Assembly: GCF_001590835.1 (NCBI RefSeq)
Contig: NZ_LTAQ01000012.1
Span: 514,925 to 578,924 of the forward strand
Direction of reading: 5' to 3'
Length of the DNA: 64,000 nt
From: Bacillus gaemokensis
GTDB lineage: Bacteria; Bacillota; Bacilli; Bacillales; Bacillaceae_G
The stretch's first letter is position 1. Each line of letters starts with the position of its first letter. This document shows, one piece after another, positions 16,887 to 23,191 of the stretch. Below the pieces are notes generated by a model, which saw only the letters and a program-made list of their open reading frames with translations, searched no databases and was not told the DNA's origin. The position numbers and the translations under genes are program-made.

Positions 16887-17204
16887 ATGTACATCAGCAT
16901 AGAGAGAAAGGCAGAGCTGTTCGAAGGGCTTTTAAACCGTTTGCGAAGTGACCAAACTATTATGGTAGGTAGTCTTTCACAGTTTAACTTATCTAATGTG
17001 AATACAATAAGAAAGTTACATATTATTCGCAATTGGGATATTAAAACAGTCTATTGTCGTAAAACAGGAGTAGCTGAGGAGTATATTCAACCTTTAAATT
17101 CAGAGAAAATACGCCTGTTTTCGGGTGGGGTGTGTAAAGTCTGTGTGAAAAAGTGGATTAAAGAAGAGTTTGATAAGCTATTGCAGGAAGAAAAAGATAG
17201 ATAG
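16887..17204 (+). CDS. Unrecognised 105-residue element protein with CxxC
   Basis: Mixed helical/strand protein (YISIERKAELFEGLLNRL... SLSQFNLSNVNTIRKL) ending in a basic helix; a CKVC pair near residue 83 and a Cys near residue 57 could bind zinc. The ribosome site AAGGGGGAAATTGT and a promoter directly upstream support it. Its stop is 12 bases before the next gene. No function assigned. Confidence 0.7.
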   Translation: MYISIERKAELFEGLLNRLRSDQTIMVGSLSQFNLSNVNTIRKLHIIRNWDIKTVYCRKTGVAEEYIQPLNSEKIRLFSGGVCKVCVKKWIKEEFDKLLQEEKDR

Positions 17205-17216
17205 GAGCGGATATCT

Positions 17217-17408
17217 ATGAGCGAAGACAAAGTAACCTTAACCATGCTAGCGATATTAACTGTAGCGCTGGTATTCGTCGGCGTCTCGTCTAAGTTCGAT
17301 AGCCTTGTCGTTGATATCATCGCCGTACTGTTCCTGCTGGTGTCTACCGTAGTAGGTGCGGCGATTATAACCGAACGTAGGCTGCGCAAAAAGAACGCAA
17401 GGTGGTAG
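17217..17408 (+). CDS. Small two-span membrane protein
   Basis: 63 residues: acidic start, hydrophobic span LTMLAILTVALVFVGV, short loop, second span VDIIAVLFLLVSTVVGAAII, basic tail RRLRKKNARW. TAGGAGCGG is the ribosome site. It resembles the product of 18120-18326 in length, two-span layout and tail, so the two are probably paralogues. Holin-like or membrane-anchoring roles are possible; nothing in the sequence decides. Confidence 0.65.
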   Translation: MSEDKVTLTMLAILTVALVFVGVSSKFDSLVVDIIAVLFLLVSTVVGAAIITERRLRKKNARW

Positions 17409-17428
17409 CGGTATATGCAGAGGCGTAT

Positions 17429-17450
17429 GCGTAAAGAATGTTGTTTACGC
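17429..17450. repeat. Inverted repeat GCGTAAA-N8-TTTACGC
   Basis: Perfect 7-bp inverted repeat. The same half-site occurs as an inverted pair at 19935-19958 and, in the opposite arrangement, at 28849-28867, plus a single copy at 20055. Likely an operator for an element regulator. Confidence 0.5.
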
Positions 17451-17497
17451 TTTTGAGGCGAAAGCATTGCGCATATGCAGTGAATGCAAAATGAATT

Positions 17498-17545
17498 GTT
17501 AGTGTTAACGTTAATGTTAATACTAATGTTAATGTTTGTGTTGAA
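17498..17545 (+). repeat. Eight tandem hexamers, GTTAAT type
   Basis: Units read gttagt, gttaac, gttaat, gttaat, actaat, gttaat, gtttgt, gttgaa with exact 6-bp spacing, ending on the -35 box of the next promoter. Confidence 0.7.
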
Positions 17546-17570
17546 ATATTCGAGAGAGCAACGGTATAAT
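17541..17570 (+). promoter_or_regulatory. Sigma-A-type promoter between two repeat arrays
   Basis: TTGAAA, 18-base spacer, TATAAT. The hexamer array overlaps its -35 box and the decamer array covers the expected transcript start. The only features downstream on this strand are the antisense side of the candidate toxin gene and the terminator at 17890-17922. Confidence 0.6.
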
Positions 17571-17580
17571 AGAAATAGTT

Positions 17581-17640
17581 GTACTGGAGTATACTTTAGT
17601 GTACTTTAGTGCACTTGAGCGCACGTGATTTCACTTAACT
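17581..17640 (+). repeat. Six helically phased decamers, consensus gTACTTTAGT
   Basis: gtactggagt, atactttagt, gtactttagt, gcacttgagc, gcacgtgatt, tcacttaact follow with no gaps. A 10-bp period places each unit on the same face of the helix, as expected for cooperative protein binding. Confidence 0.65.
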
Positions 17641-17730
17641 GCGCCTATTGCTTTTAAATGCTACCAAATTTTAATGGTACTTAATGTACTTCTTAGAATA
17701 GTTATTGGTATTTGAGGAATACTATATAAA

Positions 17731-17765
17731 GAAAAAAGCCTCTCAGTGCGCTAACACTGAAAGAC
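17731..17765 (-). terminator. Terminator of the candidate toxin mRNA
   Basis: On the minus strand GTCTTTCAGTG-ttagcg-CACTGAGAGGC forms an 11-pair stem followed by TTTTTT. Confidence 0.8.
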
Positions 17766-17780
17766 TTTCAATAAAAAATA

Positions 17781-17864
17781 TTACTTCTTTCCTTTGCTCA
17801 TGTTAATCATTCCCATAACGACCATGAGTAAAGAACAAACCGCAGTAACGGTGATTGCGTCCAT
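17781..17864 (-). CDS. Candidate type I toxin: 27-residue membrane peptide
   Basis: A 27-codon frame with ribosome site AAGGTGG 9 bases before ATG. The peptide has an acidic start (MDAITV), one hydrophobic span (TAVCSLLMVVMGMI) and a basic end (SKGKK), the layout of the small holin-like toxins of Firmicute type I systems (TxpA/BsrG-like). It has its own promoter (17934-17963), a hairpin in the 5' leader and a strong terminator, giving an mRNA of about 200 nt. The opposite strand carries a terminator inside the leader region, so an antisense RNA overlapping the mRNA is expected. Relationship to a named family is inference. Confidence 0.6.
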   Translation of the reverse strand: MDAITVTAVCSLLMVVMGMINMSKGKK

Positions 17865-17889
17865 GTATGTATTCACCACCTTGCGAAAA

Positions 17890-17922
17890 GCCTTTCGTAC
17901 GCTAATACGATGGGCTTTTTTT
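17890..17922 (+). terminator. Plus-strand terminator for a presumed antisense RNA
   Basis: GCCTTTCGT-acgctaat-ACGATGGGC with one wobble and one mismatch, followed by TTTTTTT. It ends a + strand transcript that would be fully complementary to the toxin coding region. Confidence 0.75.
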
Positions 17923-17933
17923 CATATACTTGT

Positions 17934-17963
17934 ATTATAACCCATTCTGTTTATAGATTCCAA
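17934..17963 (-). promoter_or_regulatory. Promoter of the candidate toxin gene
   Basis: On the minus strand TTGGAA, 18-base spacer, TATAAT (17934-17939), placing the transcript start near 17927. Confidence 0.55.
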
Positions 17964-18119
17964 AAGTTATTTTTTATACAAAATCATATATAGCGTGTTT
18001 TGTTTTGAAGTTATATACAGTGCGATTTAATTAGAGTTAACAATGTAATTTAAGAGAGAGTGACGAAAAAATAAAAGGACGTAATGTCTTCTTACTTTTG
18101 AAAGGAGAGGAATGCGCAT

Positions 18120-18326
18120 ATGAAAATAAAAGTAAAAATAAAAAAAGGGAAAAAACATTCAGCTATACTTTTGTTAATAGCGTTCATAGGGCTAGTCGTT
18201 ACGGATATTATCGGAAACTTGTATCTTGATGCAGCCGCAGTAATATTCGGGCTGGCTGTATTCGCAGCAATTATTACAGATATGATTGGAGAGTGGCGAA
18301 AGAAAAAGGAGAAGGGGACGCATTAA
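18120..18326 (+). CDS. Small two-span membrane protein
   Basis: 68 residues: very basic start (KIKVKIKKGKKH), span AILLLIAFIGLVVTDII, loop, span AAAVIFGLAVFAAIITDMI and basic tail GEWRKKKEKG. Ribosome site AAAGGAGAGG. It begins a tight cluster with the small gene at 18322 and the lipoprotein at 18453, so the three are probably cotranscribed. It has the same layout as the protein at 17217. Function unknown. Confidence 0.65.
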   Translation: MKIKVKIKKGKKHSAILLLIAFIGLVVTDIIGNLYLDAAAVIFGLAVFAAIITDMIGEWRKKKEKGTH

Positions 18327-18453
18327 GGTTCGATTCAGTAAAGAAGGCGGAAGAAGCCTGTTATTCGATGAACAATACATAAATGAGTACATTCAAAATA
18401 ATCATGCGTGGGAAGTTGAAGCACTGGACATAGTAAAAGGGGATATCAAATAA
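18322..18453 (+). CDS. Small coupled protein with a non-standard start
   Basis: An open frame of about 43 codons (VRFSKEGGRSLLFDEQYINE..., ending EALDIVKGDIK) fills the space between two genes. It has no ATG, GTG or TTG near its start; ATT at 18322 lies just after AAGGAGAAGGGG, a strong ribosome site. Its TAA overlaps the lipoprotein ATG as TAATG, and the lipoprotein's ribosome site (AAAAGGGG) lies inside it, so it is almost certainly translated. Alternatives are a +1 frameshift extending the membrane protein at 18120, or decay of an original start codon. Confidence 0.55.
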   Translation: MKVRFSKEGGRSLLFDEQYINEYIQNNHAWEVEALDIVKGDIK

Positions 18454-19472
18454 TGAATACATATAAATCAATTAAAAAAGTAATGTTAGTAGGAATCACG
18501 GCAACAGCGCTATTAAGTGGGTGCGGTGGTTCCAACGAAGGTAACACTAACGAAGGTAAATCTAACGAAATCAATACCGAAAAGTCACCGAAAGAGGTTG
18601 CACAGGAAATGTACGAAGCTGAAAAGAAGTCGAAGGAAGTCGAAAAAGAGCTGAACGCATTACGCGAATCTGAGAACAGTGAATTCCTTATCGACCTTGA
18701 CATCAAAATTGACGGTAAGAAGCCGCAGAAACTAACGTTTGATGTTGATAACGGCGGAAGTTTATCCATAGATTCATTTAAATCGTTAAAAGTCGGTATG
18801 AGTGCGGAAAAGGTAGCGAAAACACTAGATAAAAACGTTGCATTTGCGTCATTCATGCGCATCAAACAGTACGGAAAGAAGTGGGAAGGTACAATGTACA
18901 CATATAAGTACGAATCTAACGGAATAGAAACGCGTATTGAAGTGTATTTCACTCACGAAGACGACGAATTGAAGTTATACGGCGCGCATCGTACGGAAAT
19001 AAACCGCGCTAATGAGTGGAAACAAACGACGCTAGACAATAAACGTGGATTCATCGGACAAGGAGCGGATACGGCAAAGGATGCACCTAAGAATGATAGC
19101 GTAGCAGATACGACTAGCGAGGCTACTGACAAGCCCACATCGAGTAAGGCGGATACACCTGCAAAGAGTACAAAGTCTGCTATTCCTAACGATTATTGCG
19201 GACATGGACACGATGAAACGAAGCAAGAAGCGCATGGCTGCGATAAGATTATTGATGAAGAAGCGCACAAAAGACATCTGCAACAACAGGAACGAGAATA
19301 TGAAGAACAACAGCGCAAGGAAGCGAAGCAATACCAATCGGAAATGACCGAAGAGGACAAGGCGAGAATCCTACGTCAAGAAAAGCGCTGGAATACGCCT
19401 AGTGGTGGTATTGGTGATAAGTGGCAAGATGAAATGAAGGAAATGGAAGAGCAGGAAGGTGCGCAACAATGA
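18453..19472 (+). CDS. Element-encoded lipoprotein
   Basis: 339 residues. Signal peptide with lipobox LLSGC, lipidated Cys24, so it is anchored on the outer face of the membrane. Then a charged coiled coil (residues about 40-70, ESPKEVAQEMYEAEKKSKEVEKE type), a folded region with SFKSLKVGMSAEKVAKTL that resembles small SmpA/OmlA-like lipoprotein domains, and a long low-complexity charged C-terminal tail containing a CGHGHDE...HGC cluster that could bind metal. It is translationally coupled to the small gene before it. Surface lipoproteins of prophages sometimes block superinfection, which is one possible role; nothing proves it. Confidence 0.75.
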   Translation: MNTYKSIKKVMLVGITATALLSGCGGSNEGNTNEGKSNEINTEKSPKEVAQEMYEAEKKSKEVEKELNALRESENSEFLIDLDIKIDGKKPQKLTFDVDNGGSLSIDSFKSLKVGMSAEKVAKTLDKNVAFASFMRIKQYGKKWEGTMYTYKYESNGIETRIEVYFTHEDDELKLYGAHRTEINRANEWKQTTLDNKRGFIGQGADTAKDAPKNDSVADTTSEATDKPTSSKADTPAKSTKSAIPNDYCGHGHDETKQEAHGCDKIIDEEAHKRHLQQQEREYEEQQRKEAKQYQSEMTEEDKARILRQEKRWNTPSGGIGDKWQDEMKEMEEQEGAQQ

Positions 19473-19518
19473 AATTAGTTTGGACATGGACACGATGAAG
19501 CGAATAGGATACGAAGGT

Positions 19519-19548
19519 GGGACGCTGTAATAGGCGTCTCTTTTCTTT
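19519..19548 (+). terminator. Terminator after the lipoprotein gene
   Basis: GGGACGC-N8-GCGTCTC (one wobble) followed by TTTTCTTT. Confidence 0.8.
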
Positions 19549-19558
19549 GTATAAGGTA

Positions 19559-19762
19559 TTATATAATCGCCGTAGTATCGCCCGAAGCGAATGCCTGCCC
19601 TACTGCCGTTTGTAGGCACATTTCTTCGTTAATATCCATTGTTTTAACGTCTGCACTCGCCTTCTCTTCGATATTTAGCAGTTGAGTGCGTACTTCTTTC
19701 GCAAGGCAATCGACAGGCTCGAAACATTTGTGCATAATAGGTACATTATTGGTACGTAGCAT
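19559..19762 (-). CDS. Unrecognised 67-residue protein
   Basis: Mostly helical and acidic (CLAKEVRTQLLNIEEKASADVKTMDINEE), ending AVGQAFASGDTTAII. No clear ribosome site precedes the ATG at 19762 or the internal ATG at 19735, so the call rests on amino-acid composition and position between two terminators. It may be decayed. Confidence 0.4.
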   Translation of the reverse strand: MLRTNNVPIMHKCFEPVDCLAKEVRTQLLNIEEKASADVKTMDINEEMCLQTAVGQAFASGDTTAII

Positions 19763-20145
19763 AGGATATCGGAATGTATCAGTATCTATTAATACGGAGT
19801 AATCAACGAAATGGCGTTTGATGCTCGATGATTAGTGGTATATAGCAGTACATATCGGTACATATTGAAATGTAGTATTATATAGTAATACTCGATGGGA
19901 GGGTTACGCCGAGAATGCGTGGCTCTTTTTATATGCGTAAAGTAACAACGATTTACGCCATGTAAACTATCTGATAAGTTAACGTAAGATGTCGCAAAGC
20001 TATGCGGCTCTAGGGGTTACGCTAGTTCGTGTGTAACTTAAATGATTACAACCGTTTACGCTACAGGCGAAATCACGGGGCTGTAAACCTGCTGCGAGGT
20101 CGGGCTGGGGACACTTTCTAAAACTCAAGGGGTCACGTAGACAAC
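19763..20145. other. Gene-free regulatory-looking stretch
   Basis: No credible gene. It holds the inverted pair GCGTAAA-N10-TTTACGC (19935-19958), a third copy of TTTACGC at 20055-20061, and several GTTACGC/GTTAACG variants between. Confidence 0.5.
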
Positions 20146-20168
20146 AAAAAAGACGCCCTTATGAGCGC
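20146..20168 (-). terminator. Terminator of the resolvase gene
   Basis: On the minus strand GGCGC-tcataag-GCGTC with a wobble, followed by TTTTTTG; a short stem. Confidence 0.55.
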
Positions 20169-20171
20169 CCC

Positions 20172-20741
20172 TTATACTTCTCGTTTTAAATCACGTTTCT
20201 TTATTTCACGATAGAGGATAGATTTACCTACGCCTGTACTTTCTTCGATTTCTTTAATAGTTTTATCGCCTTGTTTCCATATTTCAATCGCAAGCTCTAC
20301 CTGTCCTTTCGCTTTACCCTTGCGCCCTAGTTTAATGCCTTTACGTTTCGCATTCTCTAGCCCTGCGTTACGCTTCTCCGCTAGTAGTTCTCTTTCGTTT
20401 TCAGCAAGCGCAGATAGAATCGTAAGGAACATTTTCCCGTTTCTATGCGTTACTTCCATTCCCAGTTCGATTACAAATAGCGTGATGTTTCGTTTCTGTA
20501 ATTCGTTTACTAGCTCTAGTAGCTGCTGCGTATTACGCCCTAAGCGGTCTACACGAGTTACTACGATAGTATCGCCGTCCTGCGCAGTCTCGAGTAATCT
20601 TTCTAGCTCTGGACGCTTAAACGTTGCGCCTGTCATCTTTTCCTCTATAATTACATCGCATTTTCTAGTTTTTAATTGCTCTATTTGCGTATCTAAGTTT
20701 TGCTCTCTAGTCGAAACCCTTGCATATCCAAATGATGTCAT
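20172..20741 (-). CDS. Serine recombinase, resolvase/invertase type
   Basis: 189 residues with the complete small serine recombinase layout: catalytic Ser10 in FGYARVSTREQNLDTQ, TGATFKRPELERLL, the DTIVVTRVDRLGRNTQ motif, LAENERELLAEKRNAGLENAKRKG as the E-helix, and a C-terminal helix-turn-helix (TIKEIEESTGVGKSILYREIKKR). It could resolve dimers of a circular form, or invert DNA. Repeats of AGGGAA directly upstream look like its binding sites. A resolvase beside an integrase and a Rep-like protein suggests an extrachromosomal phase. Confidence 0.92.
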   Translation of the reverse strand: MTSFGYARVSTREQNLDTQIEQLKTRKCDVIIEEKMTGATFKRPELERLLETAQDGDTIVVTRVDRLGRNTQQLLELVNELQKRNITLFVIELGMEVTHRNGKMFLTILSALAENERELLAEKRNAGLENAKRKGIKLGRKGKAKGQVELAIEIWKQGDKTIKEIEESTGVGKSILYREIKKRDLKREV

Positions 20742-20789
20742 TATGTATTCCCCGTTTTCTTATATTGTTGTACCTATTCTAACATATTA

Positions 20790-20875
20790 TTTAGGGAATG
20801 AAAATAGGGAATGTTTAAACCCGCATAAAATAAGGGCGGCACTTCGATTCCCTTTTATTATACTTTTAGGGAAAC
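20790..20875. promoter_or_regulatory. Candidate res site: repeated AGGGAA half-sites
   Basis: TAGGGAATG occurs twice 12 bases apart, then TTCCCT-N14-AGGGAA as an inverted pair, 50-130 bases upstream of the resolvase start. The arrangement of direct and inverted half-sites is like a resolvase res site or its operator. Confidence 0.5.
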
Positions 20876-21062
20876 ATTATCAAACGCCCCTATATTCAAT
20901 TATTACGATGACAGGGCGGCATATGTTCTCACATTTCTATCAATACGCCCGCATATATCCTTACACGCCGATACGGTACGGCATAGGGCGATAGGCGGCT
21001 GCACAGGCTTGCGCACACGGGCTTATATGCGATGAGGTACTGTAAAATTGTATTCGAACGTC

Positions 21063-21335
21063 CTAGAACGTCTCCATGAACCTTGTGCGTCTTTTTGCAG
21101 CGTCTATGTCTTTATGGTGGGCGCAGTACTTATACATGGACACGCTAAGGCTGCACGCTGCTGGGTGTATGGTACATGCGGTACTACCTAATGCTATGCG
21201 TCTTCTAGTATCGCAGCTGTAAGTATTAGAAGGTAATTGAATGCGAGGAAAGCAGCGAGTCTTTGCAATGTCTTTGTTTCTTTTAATCGTATTACTTTGC
21301 GAAGTCTTTTGCGTTGTCTTCGAAGAGTAAAGCAA
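21063..21335 (-). CDS. Possible small zinc-finger protein (weak)
   Basis: A 90-codon frame whose second half, ACTIHPAACSLSVSMYKYC followed by AHHKD, has a C-x6-C...YxYCxHH pattern like the N-terminal zinc knuckle of phage HNH endonucleases, but no HNH core follows. No ribosome site is visible and the first half overlaps nested inverted repeats, so it may be a gene remnant. Confidence 0.3.
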   Translation of the reverse strand: MLYSSKTTQKTSQSNTIKRNKDIAKTRCFPRIQLPSNTYSCDTRRRIALGSTACTIHPAACSLSVSMYKYCAHHKDIDAAKRRTRFMETF

Positions 21336-21364
21336 AGTTGATCCTAAAAAGAAAAGCGATTAAA
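21282..21364. repeat. Nested inverted repeats
   Basis: TTTAATCG (21282-21289) pairs with CGATTAAA (21357-21364), and inside it ACTTTGC (21294-21300) pairs with GCAAAGT (21332-21338); a CTTCGAAG palindrome lies in the loop. The surrounding 20742-21860 stretch has no strong gene. Confidence 0.5.
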
Positions 21365-21667
21365 GATTGAATGCGAAGTCAATCGAAGTCGAGTCAGATT
21401 GCAAGCGCAGCAAAGAAGATTACTTGCGAGGAAAGAAGCGTCCGAAAAGGAATCACAATCAAAGCTTATCATCGAAGTGAAGAGCAGCGAAGCCAGTGGC
21501 GAGGACTTTGCGAGGAAGGAAGGTGGCGAAGCGAATACACCGAGCCACCCGAAGCGAATCGACCATTTCCCCCATGGTTGGGGGCAGATACCGCTGCAAC
21601 TCGTGTACGCACCTTGCTTACATATTTTTAAATCTGAGGGGTTACGCATACCAGTATTACTAACTAC

Positions 21668-21711
21668 CTGCGCCTAGAGAAACGGAAGGGCGGCTAGGGT
21701 TGTCCGCTCAC
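21668..21711 (+). repeat. Conserved box, copy 1: CTGCGCCTAGAGAAACGGAA
   Basis: The same 20-base core recurs at 22663. Here CCTAG pairs with CTAGG 17 bases later, forming a small hairpin around GAGAAACGGAAGGG. Confidence 0.5.
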
Positions 21712-21741
21712 TACAACGTCATACTACACTCTTTTTCTTCG

Positions 21742-21772
21742 GACTACGGCTTATGTCGTGGTCTCTTTTTTT
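21742..21772 (+). terminator. Terminator or attenuator in the rep leader
   Basis: GACTACG-gcttatgt-CGTGGTC with one wobble, followed by TCTTTTTTT, 93 bases before the Rep-like start codon. It may stop upstream transcription or attenuate the rep mRNA. Confidence 0.75.
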
Positions 21773-21864
21773 GCGTAGAATACCAGCCTTTCGAATACTA
21801 AGCGCCTATAGGTACGCATGGGGCGGTTAGCCCACATCATAAAAACAAGAAGGAGAGAACGAGA

Positions 21865-22404
21865 ATGACAGTAGAACAAAACAACCCAGTAACACAAGTA
21901 AATGATAAGCAGGGGCTGCTAGATGCAGGCGGCTATGATATTTACAACGTTAAGTTAATGCAAGATGTATTTCCTCGCATTATAAAGGAAGTACACAAGA
22001 TGTACAAAGCGAAGGGAAAGAAAGTACCGCAGATACGTGACGTAATAGCTTTTTACTTCACACTACATGCTTATACCTATAAGAAGGACGAAATGGACAG
22101 CTTTTTCGGCGCATGTTTCCAATCGTATGAGGGGATTATGGCGCATCTAAAAGTAGATAGAAAGCGTATTAAATGGCTCGCAGACATATTAGAGGCAAAC
22201 GGACTGATTAGACGAGAACGACGACGTGAGGGATTACGCAATAGAGTGCTATACTTCCCGAGCTATGCGCCCCGCATTTCCGATGATGGATATTTAGTAG
22301 ACGAGAACGGCGCTAAAATCGTGCCTAATATGGAAGTTTACGAGCTTACGAAGCCAGTAGCTGCGCCAGTGTTGGTTAAGCCTACTAACGATAGTGCCGC
22401 TTAA
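21865..22404 (+). CDS. Replication-initiator-like winged-helix protein
   Basis: 179 residues. The central part (YDIYNVKLMQDVFPRIIKEVHKMY, RDVIAFYFTLHAYTYKKDE, SYEGIMAHLKVDRKRIKWLADILEANGLIRRERRREGLRNRVLYFP) reads as a winged-helix DNA-binding domain with the KRIKWLADILEANGLI recognition helices, as in plasmid/phage replication initiator N-terminal domains. AAGAAGGAGAG is the ribosome site. Direct repeats start in its last codons and three 15-bp iterons follow 34 bases after the stop, the classic rep-ori layout. It lacks an obvious catalytic Tyr/HUH motif, so iteron binding is the better model. A transcriptional regulator is the alternative. Confidence 0.6.
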   Translation: MTVEQNNPVTQVNDKQGLLDAGGYDIYNVKLMQDVFPRIIKEVHKMYKAKGKKVPQIRDVIAFYFTLHAYTYKKDEMDSFFGACFQSYEGIMAHLKVDRKRIKWLADILEANGLIRRERRREGLRNRVLYFPSYAPRISDDGYLVDENGAKIVPNMEVYELTKPVAAPVLVKPTNDSAA

Positions 22405-22424
22405 CCCTACTAACGATAGTACCG
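22381..22424 (+). repeat. 25-bp-spaced direct repeat CCTACTAACGATAGT
   Basis: CCTACTAACGATAGTGCCG (22381) and CCTACTAACGATAGTACCG (22406), overlapping the end of the Rep-like gene. Confidence 0.75.
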
Positions 22425-22437
22425 TCTACCCACACGG

Positions 22438-22482
22438 TAAATATATAAACGTTAAATATATAAACGCTAAATATATAAAGAG
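22438..22482 (+). repeat. Three tandem 15-bp iterons, candidate replication origin
   Basis: TAAATATATAAACGT, TAAATATATAAACGC and TAAATATATAAAGAG follow each other without gaps. They are AT-rich and directly downstream of the Rep-like gene. Confidence 0.75.
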
Positions 22483-23008
22483 TTTGTCTCGTATTAACAT
22501 ACAAGACAATGTTAACGCAGTAACTACTAAGTATTTAAAGAGGAAGGAAAGAATGCGTATATAAAAGATAAAAGATATAAGAAGAGAAAACGAACAGTAC
22601 CGCTAGACCACACTACGTGCAGCGAAGAATATAGCGGAGCGGATACCAAGTAGGCAGGAAGACTGCGCCTAGAGAAACGGAAAGGTTGGGTGAATTCTTT
22701 CTAGTGAATCAACTGCGTAAAAAATATAAAAAAGTTTCGTTCCAGTATACACGTTTTGAGTCTATAGCCGTACATATAGGTGAAGGGAATAGGGTACGCA
22801 CCTGTTCTCAATCTAGTTAAGTAAGTACCAAGCTCGTATGCGCTTCGGGTTCGTACTTATTGCGCAGCTATATTCAATCCTGCCGTATTAGAGAGGGCGC
22901 TAGTTGCGGGGCGGGGCGCCCAACCCTAATTTTAACCTACGATGTCTGTCACTTTTTTTAAATATTAACCGTACATAAAGTATGGAAATACAGGAGGTAG
23001 TTACATAT
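22483..23008. other. Gene-free stretch with structured segments
   Basis: Contains the second copy of the CTGCGCCTAGAGAAACGGAA box (22663-22682) with an alternative CCTAG/TTGGG pairing, a TAAGTAC...GTACTTA helix near 22824-22860, and GGGCGC...GCGCCC at about 22896-22921. No gene is evident. Confidence 0.45.
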
Positions 23009-23191
23009 ATGGATTTTCTTAAGGCAATGCAATTAGTAAAGCAAGACAAAAGATTAAGAAGAAAAGCATGGCGCAAAGGGGAATTTATTTATTTTCCCTA
23101 TAGTGAGTGCGTTGTAATGAAAACTGGCTCAAAACGAATGTATAAGCCAACGAAAGAAGACGTCAACACAGATGATTGGGAGGTGTGTTAA
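23009..23191 (+). CDS. Tad2-like (DUF2829) small protein, candidate anti-Thoeris
   Basis: 60 residues from the ATG at 23009, whose ribosome site CAGGAGGTAG lies just upstream; the earlier ATG at 22982 precedes that site and is not used. The pattern DFLKAMQLVKQDKRLRRKAW at the start and KPTKEDVNTDDWEVC at the end matches the DUF2829/Tad2-like family (tFxeAlxxmkxGkxvxRxxW ... eDixaxDWxv). Studied members are phage proteins that form tetramers and sponge the cyclic-ADP-ribose-type signal of Thoeris defence. Many DUF2829 proteins are untested, so anti-defence activity is inference. It overlaps or abuts the XRE gene. Confidence 0.7.
   Translation: MDFLKAMQLVKQDKRLRRKAWRKGEFIYFPYSECVVMKTGSKRMYKPTKEDVNTDDWEVC

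Noticed and set aside
17498-17640. CRISPR array
   Set aside because: The repeats are 6 and 10 bp and abut each other without unique spacers; no cas genes are present.
21344-21677. Overlapping frames on both strands (21371-21631, 21399-21677, 21344-21649)
   Set aside because: Low-complexity charged translations, no ribosome sites, mutually overlapping; no basis to choose any as a gene.
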